Shown piece by piece: positions 1 through 6,390 of a stretch of DNA of 7,436 bases (its first letter is position 1; each line of letters opens with the position of its first letter). Below the pieces are notes generated by a model. The model saw only the letters and a list, made by a program, of their open reading frames with translations, was not told where the DNA came from and searched no databases. The stretch covers positions 1 through 7,436 of the forward strand of contig JAQCKY010000098.1 in the NCBI GenBank assembly GCA_027592155.1, given 5' to 3'. Source of the DNA: Pseudomonadota bacterium (GTDB lineage: Bacteria > Pseudomonadota > Alphaproteobacteria > Rhodospirillales > UBA2165). The position numbers and the translations under genes were made by a program.

Positions 1-93
1 TTTGGAGCAGAACGGCCGGTATTTATACTCGGTCGGATCACCGCAATTCGGACATTTAGTTTTAGGTTTATTGCCGTTGCTGGGTCCTGTCAT
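1..93 (-). CDS. yacG: DNA gyrase inhibitor YacG, 5' part (cut by window edge)
   Basis: Only the first 31 codons are in the window. They show the N-terminal half of the YacG zinc-ribbon: a CPNCG knuckle at residues 14-18, then YRPFCSK at 25-31, where C29 would be the third zinc ligand. The fourth cysteine lies beyond the edge. YacG proteins are about 60-70 residues long, bind one zinc through four cysteines, and are known to bind GyrB and block DNA gyrase. The ATG is preceded by a GAGGAG ribosome binding site about 8 nt upstream. The gene starts 20 nt after the stop of the RNase G/E gene, so it is very likely the next member of the same transcript. The family call is firm from the CPxCG...YRPFCSK signature; function is by homology. 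Confidence 0.9.
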   Translation of the reverse strand, partial: MTGPSNGNKPKTKCPNCGDPTEYKYRPFCSK

Positions 94-113
94 CGCTTTC
101 GTCTCCTCACCCG

Positions 114-1445
114 CTAAGCCGTTGGCCCAATTCGGAACGCGTCGTTATTCAACATCGGATCGGCCTCGAGGGAAACAGCGCCGACCTTCAACTGTACTTC
201 CTGCAACGACCCCGCAACGTCATTCTTTAACACATTGATGACCGCCGGCGATGCCGTAACTTTGCCGTTCGGGTTCGAGTGGAAACTCTCTTTGATCAGT
301 GCCCGAATGATATCGTAAGCGATGGTCAGCGCGGATTTGCCGCCGCCACCGGGCGCGGCCAAGACCTCGGCCAGGGAAATGCCCTGCCGATGCCGGGTCA
401 TTTCGACCAAGCCCAACTGGGTAAAGCCGGCGACATAAGCCTCGGCGCTGTCGTCGGCCTGGCCGGAGCGCAACGCATCCAGAACCTTTTTCCGGTTCGC
501 CTTTTTCCGCATCGGCAGGTAATCGATGACGATCTGCCCGCCCAGGTCCCGGAGCCGTAACTGCCGGGCCAACTCCCGGGTTGCGTCTAGATTGACGGCG
601 GTCGCCAAGACTTCGGGGTTATTATTCGCCGCCCCTGGCCCTGCATTAACATCGATGGCGGTCAGGGCCGCGGTCGGCTCGATGATGATCGACCCGCCGC
701 CCGGCAAGGGGCAGTGCGGTTGCAGCGCCATATCGATCTGTTCTTCCAATTCCTCCCGCTCAAACAGCGCGCCGCCGGCCTCGTCATGGTCTAGGCGGTC
801 GATTAAGTCAGGACAATACCGGCTGAGATATCCTTTCACGACCGGCAGGGACCGGCGGTTATCGATGACGATACGGTCCCAGCCCTTATCGGCGTGGTCG
901 CGGATGATCGCCTCCAAGGCCCCGGCCCCGGCCGCAATAAGGCTCGGCGCTGTCGCTTGATCCAAGCGGGGTTGGATTTCGGACCATCGCTCCCGCAAAT
1001 GAGCTGCCTCGCCGGAAGCCGCCGGATCATCTGGCTCGGCGGGCAAATAATCCACACTCCGCCCCCGGAGACGAATGCGCCGGGACACCCTGGCTCCCTT
1101 CTCCCCGGTCGGCGGGGTTAGAACCTGCACGGCGACGGCCTCACCTTCGTGCACACAATCAGAAATTTTTGTGGCGGAGATCCTGTTGGTGCCTTGCAAC
1201 CGTAGGGGCAAGGCATCGTTGGCATTCAGGAAGCCGGGCGTCGTATCGCCGATATCGACAAAGGCCGCGTTCAGACCGGGCACGACCTGGAGAACGCGCC
1301 CGAGGTAGATATTTTCGGTCGCAGGCCTCTTTTGGCCGCCGCCGTCGCGGTCAATCGCCAGCTGCATCAACTGACCCTCGGCGTCGGTCAGGGCGATGCG
1401 GGTTTCGCCGGGGATAACATTGATGAAAAGAGAGCAGCCTGCCAC
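114..1445 (-). CDS. rng: Ribonuclease G/E family endoribonuclease, short form without Zn-link
   Basis: A 443-residue RNase E/G-type endonuclease. It begins with the family's INVIPGETRIAL segment (8-19). An S1-like RNA-binding domain follows at about 42-127 (ENIYLGRV, AAFVDIG, GFL), and the RNase H/DNase I-like catalytic half covers about 175-410. The two magnesium-binding aspartates of the family are visible: D265 in AIDVNAG and D308 in GGQIVIDYLPM. The family cleaves single-stranded RNA in rRNA maturation and mRNA decay. E. coli RNase G has about 489 residues and carries a CPxC zinc-link after the GLVEMTR motif. Here GLVEMTRHRQ (345-354) runs into a Gly-rich APGGGGKS stretch (364-371) with no cysteine, so the zinc-link is absent and dimerisation may differ. 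The start is GTG; a perfect AGGAGG five bases upstream (1451-1456) supports it and overlaps the maf stop codon, suggesting coupled translation. Because RNase E and RNase G are hard to separate in short alphaproteobacterial forms, the symbol rng is provisional. Confidence 0.92.
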   Translation of the reverse strand: MAGCSLFINVIPGETRIALTDAEGQLMQLAIDRDGGGQKRPATENIYLGRVLQVVPGLNAAFVDIGDTTPGFLNANDALPLRLQGTNRISATKISDCVHEGEAVAVQVLTPPTGEKGARVSRRIRLRGRSVDYLPAEPDDPAASGEAAHLRERWSEIQPRLDQATAPSLIAAGAGALEAIIRDHADKGWDRIVIDNRRSLPVVKGYLSRYCPDLIDRLDHDEAGGALFEREELEEQIDMALQPHCPLPGGGSIIIEPTAALTAIDVNAGPGAANNNPEVLATAVNLDATRELARQLRLRDLGGQIVIDYLPMRKKANRKKVLDALRSGQADDSAEAYVAGFTQLGLVEMTRHRQGISLAEVLAAPGGGGKSALTIAYDIIRALIKESFHSNPNGKVTASPAVINVLKNDVAGSLQEVQLKVGAVSLEADPMLNNDAFRIGPTA

Positions 1446-1454
1446 TGGTCCCTC

Positions 1455-2039
1455 CTAAGTCCTGTAGCCTGCACCGAGTAGAAGTTGCTGGGTCTCATAA
1501 AGCGGTAGGCCGACGACGTTGGCATAGGATCCGGTAATCGATTGCACAAAGGCGCCGGCGCGTCCCTGGATCGCATAGGCCCCGGCCTTGCCTTGCCATT
1601 CGTCGCTCGCCAAATAGCCGTCAATTTCCGGCGCGGAAAGGCGTTTGAATTTCACCGCTGTCATCACGACCCTGGCCGAGATCTTTTTGCCGGCGCGGAC
1701 AAGACAGACACCGCCATACACACGGTGACGACGACCGGAAATAAGATTGAGGTATTGTCGCGCCTGTTCGATGTCGGCGGGCTTACCCAATATCCGGGTG
1801 CCGCAGGCGACAACCGTATCGGCGCCGATGACCAACGCATCGGTGTCGACTTCCGCCGCCAGGGCTTTGGCTTCGGCCAAACGGCGAACAAGCTGTGGGG
1901 GTGTTTCGTCCCGGAGGACCGATTCATCGATCTCGGTGGACATCACCGCGTCCGGCTCCACGCCGATTTGGCGCAGCAATTCCAGACGCCTGGGAGACGC
2001 CGACGCTAAAATAAGGTTCAATTTTTGGGAATCCGGCAT
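1455..2039 (-). CDS. maf: Maf family nucleotide pyrophosphatase (YhdE-like)
   Basis: A 194-residue Maf/HAM1-fold protein, full length for the family. Visible motifs in order: ASASPRR at 12-18 (phosphate-binding start of the fold), TEIDES at 35-40, GADTVV at 72-77 with D74 as the likely catalytic or metal-site aspartate, GKP at 85-87, SGRRHRVYGGV at 101-111, and KAGAYAIQG at 151-159 followed by GSYANVVGLPL at 170-180. The GAYxIQG plus NVVGLP pair is typical of the YhdE-type subgroup, which hydrolyses dTTP and UTP (house-cleaning of modified pyrimidine nucleotides); the YceF-type subgroup prefers 7-methyl-GTP. Substrate here is inferred only. The ATG lies 32 nt after the infA stop and I see no good Shine-Dalgarno before it, so translation may depend on ribosomes finishing infA. 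The RNase G/E gene follows after 9 nt, a pairing common in alphaproteobacteria. Confidence 0.93.
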   Translation of the reverse strand: MPDSQKLNLILASASPRRLELLRQIGVEPDAVMSTEIDESVLRDETPPQLVRRLAEAKALAAEVDTDALVIGADTVVACGTRILGKPADIEQARQYLNLISGRRHRVYGGVCLVRAGKKISARVVMTAVKFKRLSAPEIDGYLASDEWQGKAGAYAIQGRAGAFVQSITGSYANVVGLPLYETQQLLLGAGYRT

Positions 2040-2071
2040 GGGGGCTAAGGATACGCCGGAGAATCTGGCGC

Positions 2072-2290
2072 CTATTTAAACCGAAACGTAATCCGACCTT
2101 TGGTCAAATCATACGGCGTCATCTCAACATTGACGCGGTCGCCGGCGAGAACGCGAATCCTATGTTTACGCATTTTACCCGCTGTATGGGCGAGAATTTC
2201 GTGCTCATTATCCAAAATGACCCGAAACATTGCGTTCGGAAGGAGTTCCGTAACGGTCCCTTCGAATTCGAGAAGTTCTTCTTTTGCCAT
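2072..2290 (-). CDS. infA: Translation initiation factor IF-1
   Basis: A 72-residue single OB-fold (S1-like) protein, exactly the normal length of bacterial IF-1. It starts MAKEELLEFEGTVTELLPN and ends MTPYDLTKGRITFRFK; GKMRKHRIRVLAGD (38-51) is the conserved RNA-binding stretch. IF-1 sits in the A site of the 30S subunit and works with IF-2 and IF-3 to select the start codon. The open frame extends 20 codons further upstream, but the ATG at 2290 has an AAGGAA ribosome binding site five bases before it and matches the family start, so it is chosen. It lies 128 nt after the UPF0262 stop, the largest gap between hisD and yacG, and a promoter-like element in that gap suggests it can be transcribed separately. 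Confidence 0.98.
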   Translation of the reverse strand: MAKEELLEFEGTVTELLPNAMFRVILDNEHEILAHTAGKMRKHRIRVLAGDRVNVEMTPYDLTKGRITFRFK

Positions 2291-2321
2291 GTCAGTTCCT
2301 TGTGTTGTTGGCGGAAGGCAG

Positions 2322-2350
2322 AAATTGGGCTTACTGGCTCTCCCGGTCAA
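2322..2350 (-). promoter_or_regulatory. Candidate sigma-70 promoter for infA-maf-rng-yacG
   Basis: Read on the minus strand: a near-consensus -35 box TTGACC (2350-2345), a 17-nt spacer and a poor -10 box CAATTT (2327-2322). Transcription would start near 2315, leaving about 25 nt of leader including the infA ribosome binding site. The same -35 and an almost identical -10 occur with the same spacing before the small gene at 6595. The -10 matches the consensus weakly (A at position 2 and T at position 6), so the call rests on the -35, the spacing and the position in the gap. Confidence 0.4.
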
Positions 2351-2380
2351 GTCCTTTCCGGCAAATTTGGCCCATTTTTG

Positions 2381-2414
2381 CCCGATTTCGCCTCCATTTT
2401 AGGTCAGAATCGGG
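2381..2414. repeat. 7-bp inverted repeat in the UPF0262-infA gap
   Basis: CCCGATT at 2381-2387 and AATCGGG at 2408-2414 are perfect complements separated by 20 nt. The arm flanks are A/T-rich and partly complementary. Neither strand has a U-run directly after the stem, so it does not look like an ordinary intrinsic terminator. The repeat lies just downstream of the UPF0262 stop and upstream of the candidate infA promoter; it could be a 3'-end stabilising hairpin or could be chance. Confidence 0.35.
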
Positions 2415-2418
2415 AAAA

Positions 2419-2892
2419 TTAGGCGCGGATGTGCAAGACGCAAATCAGCGTGAACAAACGCCGGGCGGTGGCGAAATCAACATCGACGTCGCCCTTCAAC
2501 CGTTCCTGCAGCATCTCGGACGCCTCATTATGGACACCGCGCCGCCCCATATCGATGGTTTCGATCCGGGACGGGCTGGAGGCCCGCATCGCCTCGAAGT
2601 AGCTCTCGCAGACGATAAAATAGTCCCGGATGATGGAGCGAAAAGACGTCAGCGGCAGGCGGAATTCATGCAGGGGGTTGTCGTCGCCGTCGCGAATGTC
2701 GAACAGCAGCCGGGCGTCCAGCAGGCGGAGGTGAAGGTTATAAGGACCTTCGATTTTCGCGGTCGGGGCGAAGAAATTCTCATGGATGAGGTCGGCGATC
2801 GCGACCAGCCGTTCATGCTCGATCTCCGACGAATAGCTGGGGACCGTCCGCTGATCCAGAAACAAATTCAGGATTTTCTGGTTGTCGGACAC
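2419..2892 (-). CDS. UPF0262 family protein, function unknown
   Basis: A 157-residue soluble protein matching from memory the UPF0262 family, which is largely alphaproteobacterial and has no established function. Recognisable segments are EIEHERLVAIADLIHENFF (23-41), the LRLLDARLLFDIR stretch (55-67), LPLTSFRSIIRDYFIVCESYF (79-99, the best conserved part as I recall it) and the DMGRRGVHNE loop (114-123). There is no signal peptide, membrane segment or cysteine pair. The start is GTG, only 3 nt after the hisD stop; the AAGGAG-like ribosome binding site is embedded in the last hisD codons with a spacing of about 10 nt. Translation is therefore probably coupled to hisD. In several relatives a low-molecular-weight phosphatase gene sits between this gene and infA; here there is none. 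Confidence 0.85.
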   Translation of the reverse strand: MSDNQKILNLFLDQRTVPSYSSEIEHERLVAIADLIHENFFAPTAKIEGPYNLHLRLLDARLLFDIRDGDDNPLHEFRLPLTSFRSIIRDYFIVCESYFEAMRASSPSRIETIDMGRRGVHNEASEMLQERLKGDVDVDFATARRLFTLICVLHIRA

Positions 2893-2895
2893 CGC

Positions 2896-4200
2896 TCACG
2901 TGCTCCTTTTGCCCTGCAGGCGAAGGGACACGGAGCGCGCGTGTGCGTCGAGCCCTTCCGCCGTTGCCAGGGTGACCGCCGCCGGGCCGATTTCCTGCAA
3001 TGCCCGTTCGTTCCCATAGATCATCGAGGTGCGCTTCAAGAAATCGAAGCTGCCGAGCCCTGAGGCAAAGCGGGCGCTGCGGCCGGTCGGCAGCACATGG
3101 TTGGGGCCTGCGATGTAGTCGCCGATGGCTTCGGGCGCGAACCGCCCGAGGAATATCGCCCCGGCATGCTTGATCTTTTCCGCCAAGCCGGCCGGGTCCT
3201 CGACCGCCAATTCCAAATGTTCGGGCGCGACACGGTCGATCAGGGCCGGGGCCTCATCGAAATCCCGTAGGCAGATCACGGCGCCGAACTCGGCCCAGCT
3301 TTGGCCCGCGATGGCGGCGCGGGGCAGCGTCGCCAAAGCTTCGTCGACGGCGGCCAGAACCGCATCGGCGAAGGCCGCGTCGTCGGTAAAGAGGATCGAT
3401 TGCGCGTTCACGTCGTGCTCGGCCTGGGCCAGAAGATCGGTGGCGATCCAATCCGGATCGTTCTTGGCGTCGGCGACGACGAGGATTTCCGACGGCCCGG
3501 CCACCATATCGATGCCGACCGTGCCGAACACCATCTTCTTCGCGGTTGCGACATAGGCGTTGCCCGGACCGACGATCTTGTCCACCGGCGCGATCGTTTC
3601 AGTACCAAACGCCAGGGCCGCGACCGCTTGCGCGCCGCCGACCCGGTAGACCTCGTCGACACCGGCGAGGCGTGCCGCCGCCATAACCAACGGATTGAGC
3701 GCCCCGTCGGGGGTCGGCACGACCATGACCAAGCGCTGCACGCCCGCCACTTTTGCCGGCATGGCGTTCATCAGCACCGAAGACGGATAAGCCGCCGTGC
3801 CGCCGGGCACATACATGCCGACCGCATCGATCGGGCGCCAACGATAACCCAGCCGCCATCCGGCGTCGTCCTCGAAGGCTAAATCGGGCGGAAGCTGCTT
3901 GAGGTGGTAGCTGCGAATGCGTTCCGCCGCGAGCTCAAGTGCCGCGACGTCTTCGGGCACACAGGTTTTGACGGCCGCATCGATCTCGGCATCGGTTATG
4001 CGGATGGTGTCAGCAGTGAGGTCGAAGCGGTCGAATTTGCGGGTCAGTTCAATGAGGGCGTCATCGCCCCGCGCGCGAACGTCTTCCAGAATTTCCCGGA
4101 CGGCGGCTTCGACGTTCTGCTCTGAGTCTCTGCGGGTGTCTAAAAAATTCTGAAAACCTTGCTCAAAATCCCCGGACCGTATGTCAAGCCGTAACGGCAT
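2896..4200 (-). CDS. hisD: Histidinol dehydrogenase HisD
   Basis: Full-length (434 residues) HisD, the zinc- and NAD-dependent enzyme that oxidises L-histidinol in two steps to L-histidine, the last step of the pathway (EC 1.1.1.23). The catalytic Glu-His pair is E327-H328 in APEHLEL. The zinc ligands expected from the E. coli enzyme are all present: Q259 and H262 in AQAEHD, D361 in GDYIAGPNHVLPTG and H420 in DAHARSV. The NAD/substrate core VGPGNAYVATAKK (210-222) and GIDMVAGPSEILV (229-241) is intact. The open frame reaches a GTG at 4212, but the ATG at 4200 gives the usual MPLRLD start and has a GAGG element 7-8 nt upstream, so it is preferred. The gene overlaps the 3' end of hisG by 17 nt, so the two are surely cotranscribed and probably translationally coupled. 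Confidence 0.97.
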   Translation of the reverse strand: MPLRLDIRSGDFEQGFQNFLDTRRDSEQNVEAAVREILEDVRARGDDALIELTRKFDRFDLTADTIRITDAEIDAAVKTCVPEDVAALELAAERIRSYHLKQLPPDLAFEDDAGWRLGYRWRPIDAVGMYVPGGTAAYPSSVLMNAMPAKVAGVQRLVMVVPTPDGALNPLVMAAARLAGVDEVYRVGGAQAVAALAFGTETIAPVDKIVGPGNAYVATAKKMVFGTVGIDMVAGPSEILVVADAKNDPDWIATDLLAQAEHDVNAQSILFTDDAAFADAVLAAVDEALATLPRAAIAGQSWAEFGAVICLRDFDEAPALIDRVAPEHLELAVEDPAGLAEKIKHAGAIFLGRFAPEAIGDYIAGPNHVLPTGRSARFASGLGSFDFLKRTSMIYGNERALQEIGPAAVTLATAEGLDAHARSVSLRLQGKRST

Positions 4201-4852
4201 CGACGGCCTCACGGAATTTCTCGACGTAAGCGCCGATTTCTTTGGGGCGCGTTTTCAGGGCGGTGCGGTTTACGGCGAGGCGCGACGTGATATGGGCGAT
4301 CGTCTCGACCTCGACCAGACCGTTGGCCTTCAGGGTGCCGCCGGTCGAGACCAGATCGACGATGCGGTCGTATAAGCCGAGCGCCGGGGCGATCTCGATG
4401 GCGCCGTTCAGCTTGATGCATTCGGCGTGCACACCGCGCGCGGCAAAGTGGCGGCGGGTGATTTCGGGGTATTTGGTCGCCACGTTGATGTGGCTCCAGC
4501 GATTGGGATTGTCGTTGGCGACCAGATCCAACGGCTCGGCAACCATCATGCGGCAGGCGCCGATACCGAGATCCAAGGGCGCATAGATTTCCCGGTGGTC
4601 GAATTCCATCAACACGTCGGCGCCAGCGATGCCGAGATCGGCCGCGCCATAGGCGATCATCGTGGCGATATCGAAGCTGCGCACCCGGATGATGTCCAGA
4701 TCGGGCCGGTTGGTGGTGAAGCGCAACTGGCGCGCGTCCTCGTCGAAGAACGCGGCTTCGGGCTGGATCCCGGCCCGCTCCACGAGGGGCACGACCTCTT
4801 CGAGTATGCGGCCCTTGGGCAGGGCGAATACGAGCTTTTTCGGCGCAGACAC
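4184..4852 (-). CDS. hisG: ATP phosphoribosyltransferase catalytic subunit HisG, short form
   Basis: HisG condenses ATP with PRPP, the first step of histidine synthesis (EC 2.4.2.17). The protein has 222 residues and begins with the family segment LVFALPKGRILEE (7-19). DLGIAGADVL (72-81) and ATKYP (125-129) follow, and the PRPP-binding signature ends in IVDLVSTGGTL (164-174). The sequence stops soon after the catalytic domains, so the C-terminal ACT-like regulatory domain of the roughly 300-residue long form is missing. Short HisG enzymes need the HisRS-like partner HisZ for activity and histidine feedback; hisZ is not adjacent here. The frame is open 55 codons further upstream, into the murA end, but the GTG at 4852 has a perfect AGGAGG five bases before it and gives the normal N-terminus. 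It starts 100 nt after murA and overlaps hisD. Confidence 0.95.
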   Translation of the reverse strand: MSAPKKLVFALPKGRILEEVVPLVERAGIQPEAAFFDEDARQLRFTTNRPDLDIIRVRSFDIATMIAYGAADLGIAGADVLMEFDHREIYAPLDLGIGACRMMVAEPLDLVANDNPNRWSHINVATKYPEITRRHFAARGVHAECIKLNGAIEIAPALGLYDRIVDLVSTGGTLKANGLVEVETIAHITSRLAVNRTALKTRPKEIGAYVEKFREAVDAVTA

Positions 4853-4910
4853 AACTTCCTCCTGGGTGGAGCGGTGTTTTAAGGGTTTTTGACCGAATTG
4901 GCCAGTGTGA

Positions 4911-4927
4911 GGGCACTTTTTGTGCCC
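4911..4927. other. 6-bp perfect hairpin in the murA-hisG gap
   Basis: GGGCAC at 4911-4916 and GTGCCC at 4922-4927 flank a five-base loop that is all T on the plus strand and all A on the minus strand. On the minus-strand transcript the hairpin would form about 25 nt after the murA stop, but no U-run follows, so it is not a canonical intrinsic terminator. I see no leader peptide rich in histidine codons, so classical his attenuation is not supported. It may be an mRNA stability element between murA and hisG. Confidence 0.4.
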
Positions 4928-4952
4928 CGCGCCGTAACTCCGGCAATCCCCG

Positions 4953-6242
4953 CTATTTCGACTCGATACGCTCGATATCAGCGCCGCAGGCGGAGAGCTT
5001 CTCTTCGAGGCGCTCATAGCCGCGGTCGAGATGATAAACCCGGCTGACCAAGGTTTCCCCTTCGGCGGCGAGGCCGGCGAGCACCAGCGACACCGAGGCC
5101 CGCAAATCCGTCGCCATCAAGGGGGCGCCTGACAAATGGCCGACCCCGCGCACGATGGCCGAGGCGCCGTGCACATTAATATCGGCGCCCATGCGGCAGA
5201 GCTCTGGCACATGCATGAAGCGGTTCTCAAAAATCGATTCCGTGATCATCGAGGCGCCCTCGGCGGTGGCCATCAAGGCCATCAGCTGGGCCTGCATATC
5301 GGTGGGAAAGCCGGGATAAGGCTCGGTCAGAATATCGACGCCTTTTAACGCGCCCGTGGTTCGATGGACCCGCATGCCGTCCTCGACCTCATCGACGGTA
5401 ACCCCGGATCGCCGCAGCACGTCGATCATCGCCGTGTTCTGGGCAATGCCGCAGCCCTTCAGGATGATGTCGCCGCCGGTAATCGCGGCCGCGACGGCAT
5501 AAGTCCCCGTCTCGATCCGGTCGGGGATCACCTGATAGTCGGCGCCATGGAGGCTATCGACACCTTGGATGGTTAGGGTATCGCTGCCGATGCCGGAAAT
5601 ATCGGCGCCCATGGCAACCAGACAATGGGCCAGATCCGCGACCTCGGGCTCCCGCGCCGCATTGAGCAGGGTGGTTTCGCCCTTGGCCAGACAGGCCGCC
5701 ATCAGCAAGTTTTCGGTAGCCCCGACGGATACCGAGGGGAAGATGATCTTTCCGCCCTGCAATCCGTTGGGCGCGGTGGCCTGGATATAGCCTTCCGCCA
5801 GTTCGATTTCGGCGCCGAGTTCCCGCAAGCCGTTGAGGTGCAGATCCACCGGCCGGGTGCCGATGGCGCAGCCGCCGGGCAACGAGACGCGGGCTTCGCC
5901 GAAGCGGGAGACCAACGGCCCCAGCACCAAAATCGAGGCCCGCATCCGACGCACCAGATCGTAAGGCGCGGTATGGCCGGGAATATTCTCGGCCCGAAGA
6001 TTGAGGGCGCGGCCGATATGGCCACCATTGGGGGCGTTGCCGTCCATGCTGATCTCAACGCCCAGCTCGGCCAGCAAATGGACCATGGTCGAGATATCCA
6101 CTAGATGGGGCAGATTGGAGAGGTTGAGCGTCTCGGCCGTCATCAGCGACGCGGCCATCAGGGGGAGCGCCGCGTTTTTGGCGCCGCCGATATTGATCGT
6201 GCCGTTGAGGGGTTTGCCCCCGCGAATTCTGATTTGATCCAT
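4953..6242 (-). CDS. murA: UDP-N-acetylglucosamine 1-carboxyvinyltransferase MurA
   Basis: A 429-residue EPSP-synthase-fold enzyme that transfers enolpyruvate from PEP to UDP-GlcNAc in the cytoplasm, the first committed step of peptidoglycan synthesis (EC 2.5.1.7). The length is close to the 419 residues of E. coli MurA. Key residues are present: K22 and N23 in GGAKNAALPL, the active-site cysteine C125 in LPGGCAIGTRPVDLHL (equivalent to C115 in E. coli and the fosfomycin target), D315 in YPGFPTDMQAQ (equivalent to D305) and R407 in DRGYERLEEKL. Having Cys rather than Asp at the active site predicts fosfomycin sensitivity at the target level. The ATG at 6242 gives the standard MDQIRIRGGKPLNG start; its ribosome binding site is weak. 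murA is followed by hisG after 100 nt on the same strand. Confidence 0.98.
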   Translation of the reverse strand: MDQIRIRGGKPLNGTINIGGAKNAALPLMAASLMTAETLNLSNLPHLVDISTMVHLLAELGVEISMDGNAPNGGHIGRALNLRAENIPGHTAPYDLVRRMRASILVLGPLVSRFGEARVSLPGGCAIGTRPVDLHLNGLRELGAEIELAEGYIQATAPNGLQGGKIIFPSVSVGATENLLMAACLAKGETTLLNAAREPEVADLAHCLVAMGADISGIGSDTLTIQGVDSLHGADYQVIPDRIETGTYAVAAAITGGDIILKGCGIAQNTAMIDVLRRSGVTVDEVEDGMRVHRTTGALKGVDILTEPYPGFPTDMQAQLMALMATAEGASMITESIFENRFMHVPELCRMGADINVHGASAIVRGVGHLSGAPLMATDLRASVSLVLAGLAAEGETLVSRVYHLDRGYERLEEKLSACGADIERIESK

Positions 6243-6308
6243 GCTCGCTGCTTACCGGGAGTGGAGGTTATGAGGGTTCCGGCGAAGGATGCGACGACGG
6301 AATAAAAC

Positions 6309-6337
6309 TATTTACGCTAACCGCCCGATTGCTACAA
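6309..6337 (-). promoter_or_regulatory. Weak promoter-like element before murA
   Basis: On the minus strand TTGTAG (6337-6332) and TAAATA (6314-6309) are spaced 17 nt apart within the 146-nt gap between the small upstream gene and murA. The -10 box is only about half consensus and the gap is A/T-richer than its surroundings, so chance matches are likely. It would give murA a leader of about 60 nt. Confidence 0.22.
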
Positions 6338-6364
6338 CCGGGCCACTTAAAATATCTCTCAGCT

Positions 6365-6390
6365 CAAATACCTATCGGCAAATACCTATC
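6365..6390. repeat. 14-bp tandem repeat upstream of murA
   Basis: CAAATACCTATC occurs at 6365-6376 and again at 6379-6390, a 12-bp identity with a 14-bp period; the two linking bases are GG, then AG after the second copy. On the coding strand it reads GATAGGTATTTG twice. The second copy overlaps the stop codon of the small gene (6389-6391). It may be a local duplication or a pair of tandem binding sites ahead of murA; the sequence alone cannot decide. Confidence 0.6.

Noticed and set aside
2284..3063. 259-codon plus-strand open frame
   Set aside because: It is the antisense of UPF0262 and the end of hisD, both of which have clear family matches; GC-rich DNA gives long antisense frames.
4209..4946. 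245-codon minus-strand open frame overlapping hisG
   Set aside because: Out-of-frame shadow of hisG, with an Arg/Pro-rich composition typical of frame-shifted GC-rich genes.
4853..4952. Histidine-attenuation leader before hisG
   Set aside because: No short frame with a run of histidine codons is present, and the hairpin there lacks a U-run.
4853..5017. N-terminal extension of hisG by 55 codons
   Set aside because: It would overlap the end of murA; the GTG at 4852 has a perfect AGGAGG and gives the normal HisG N-terminus.
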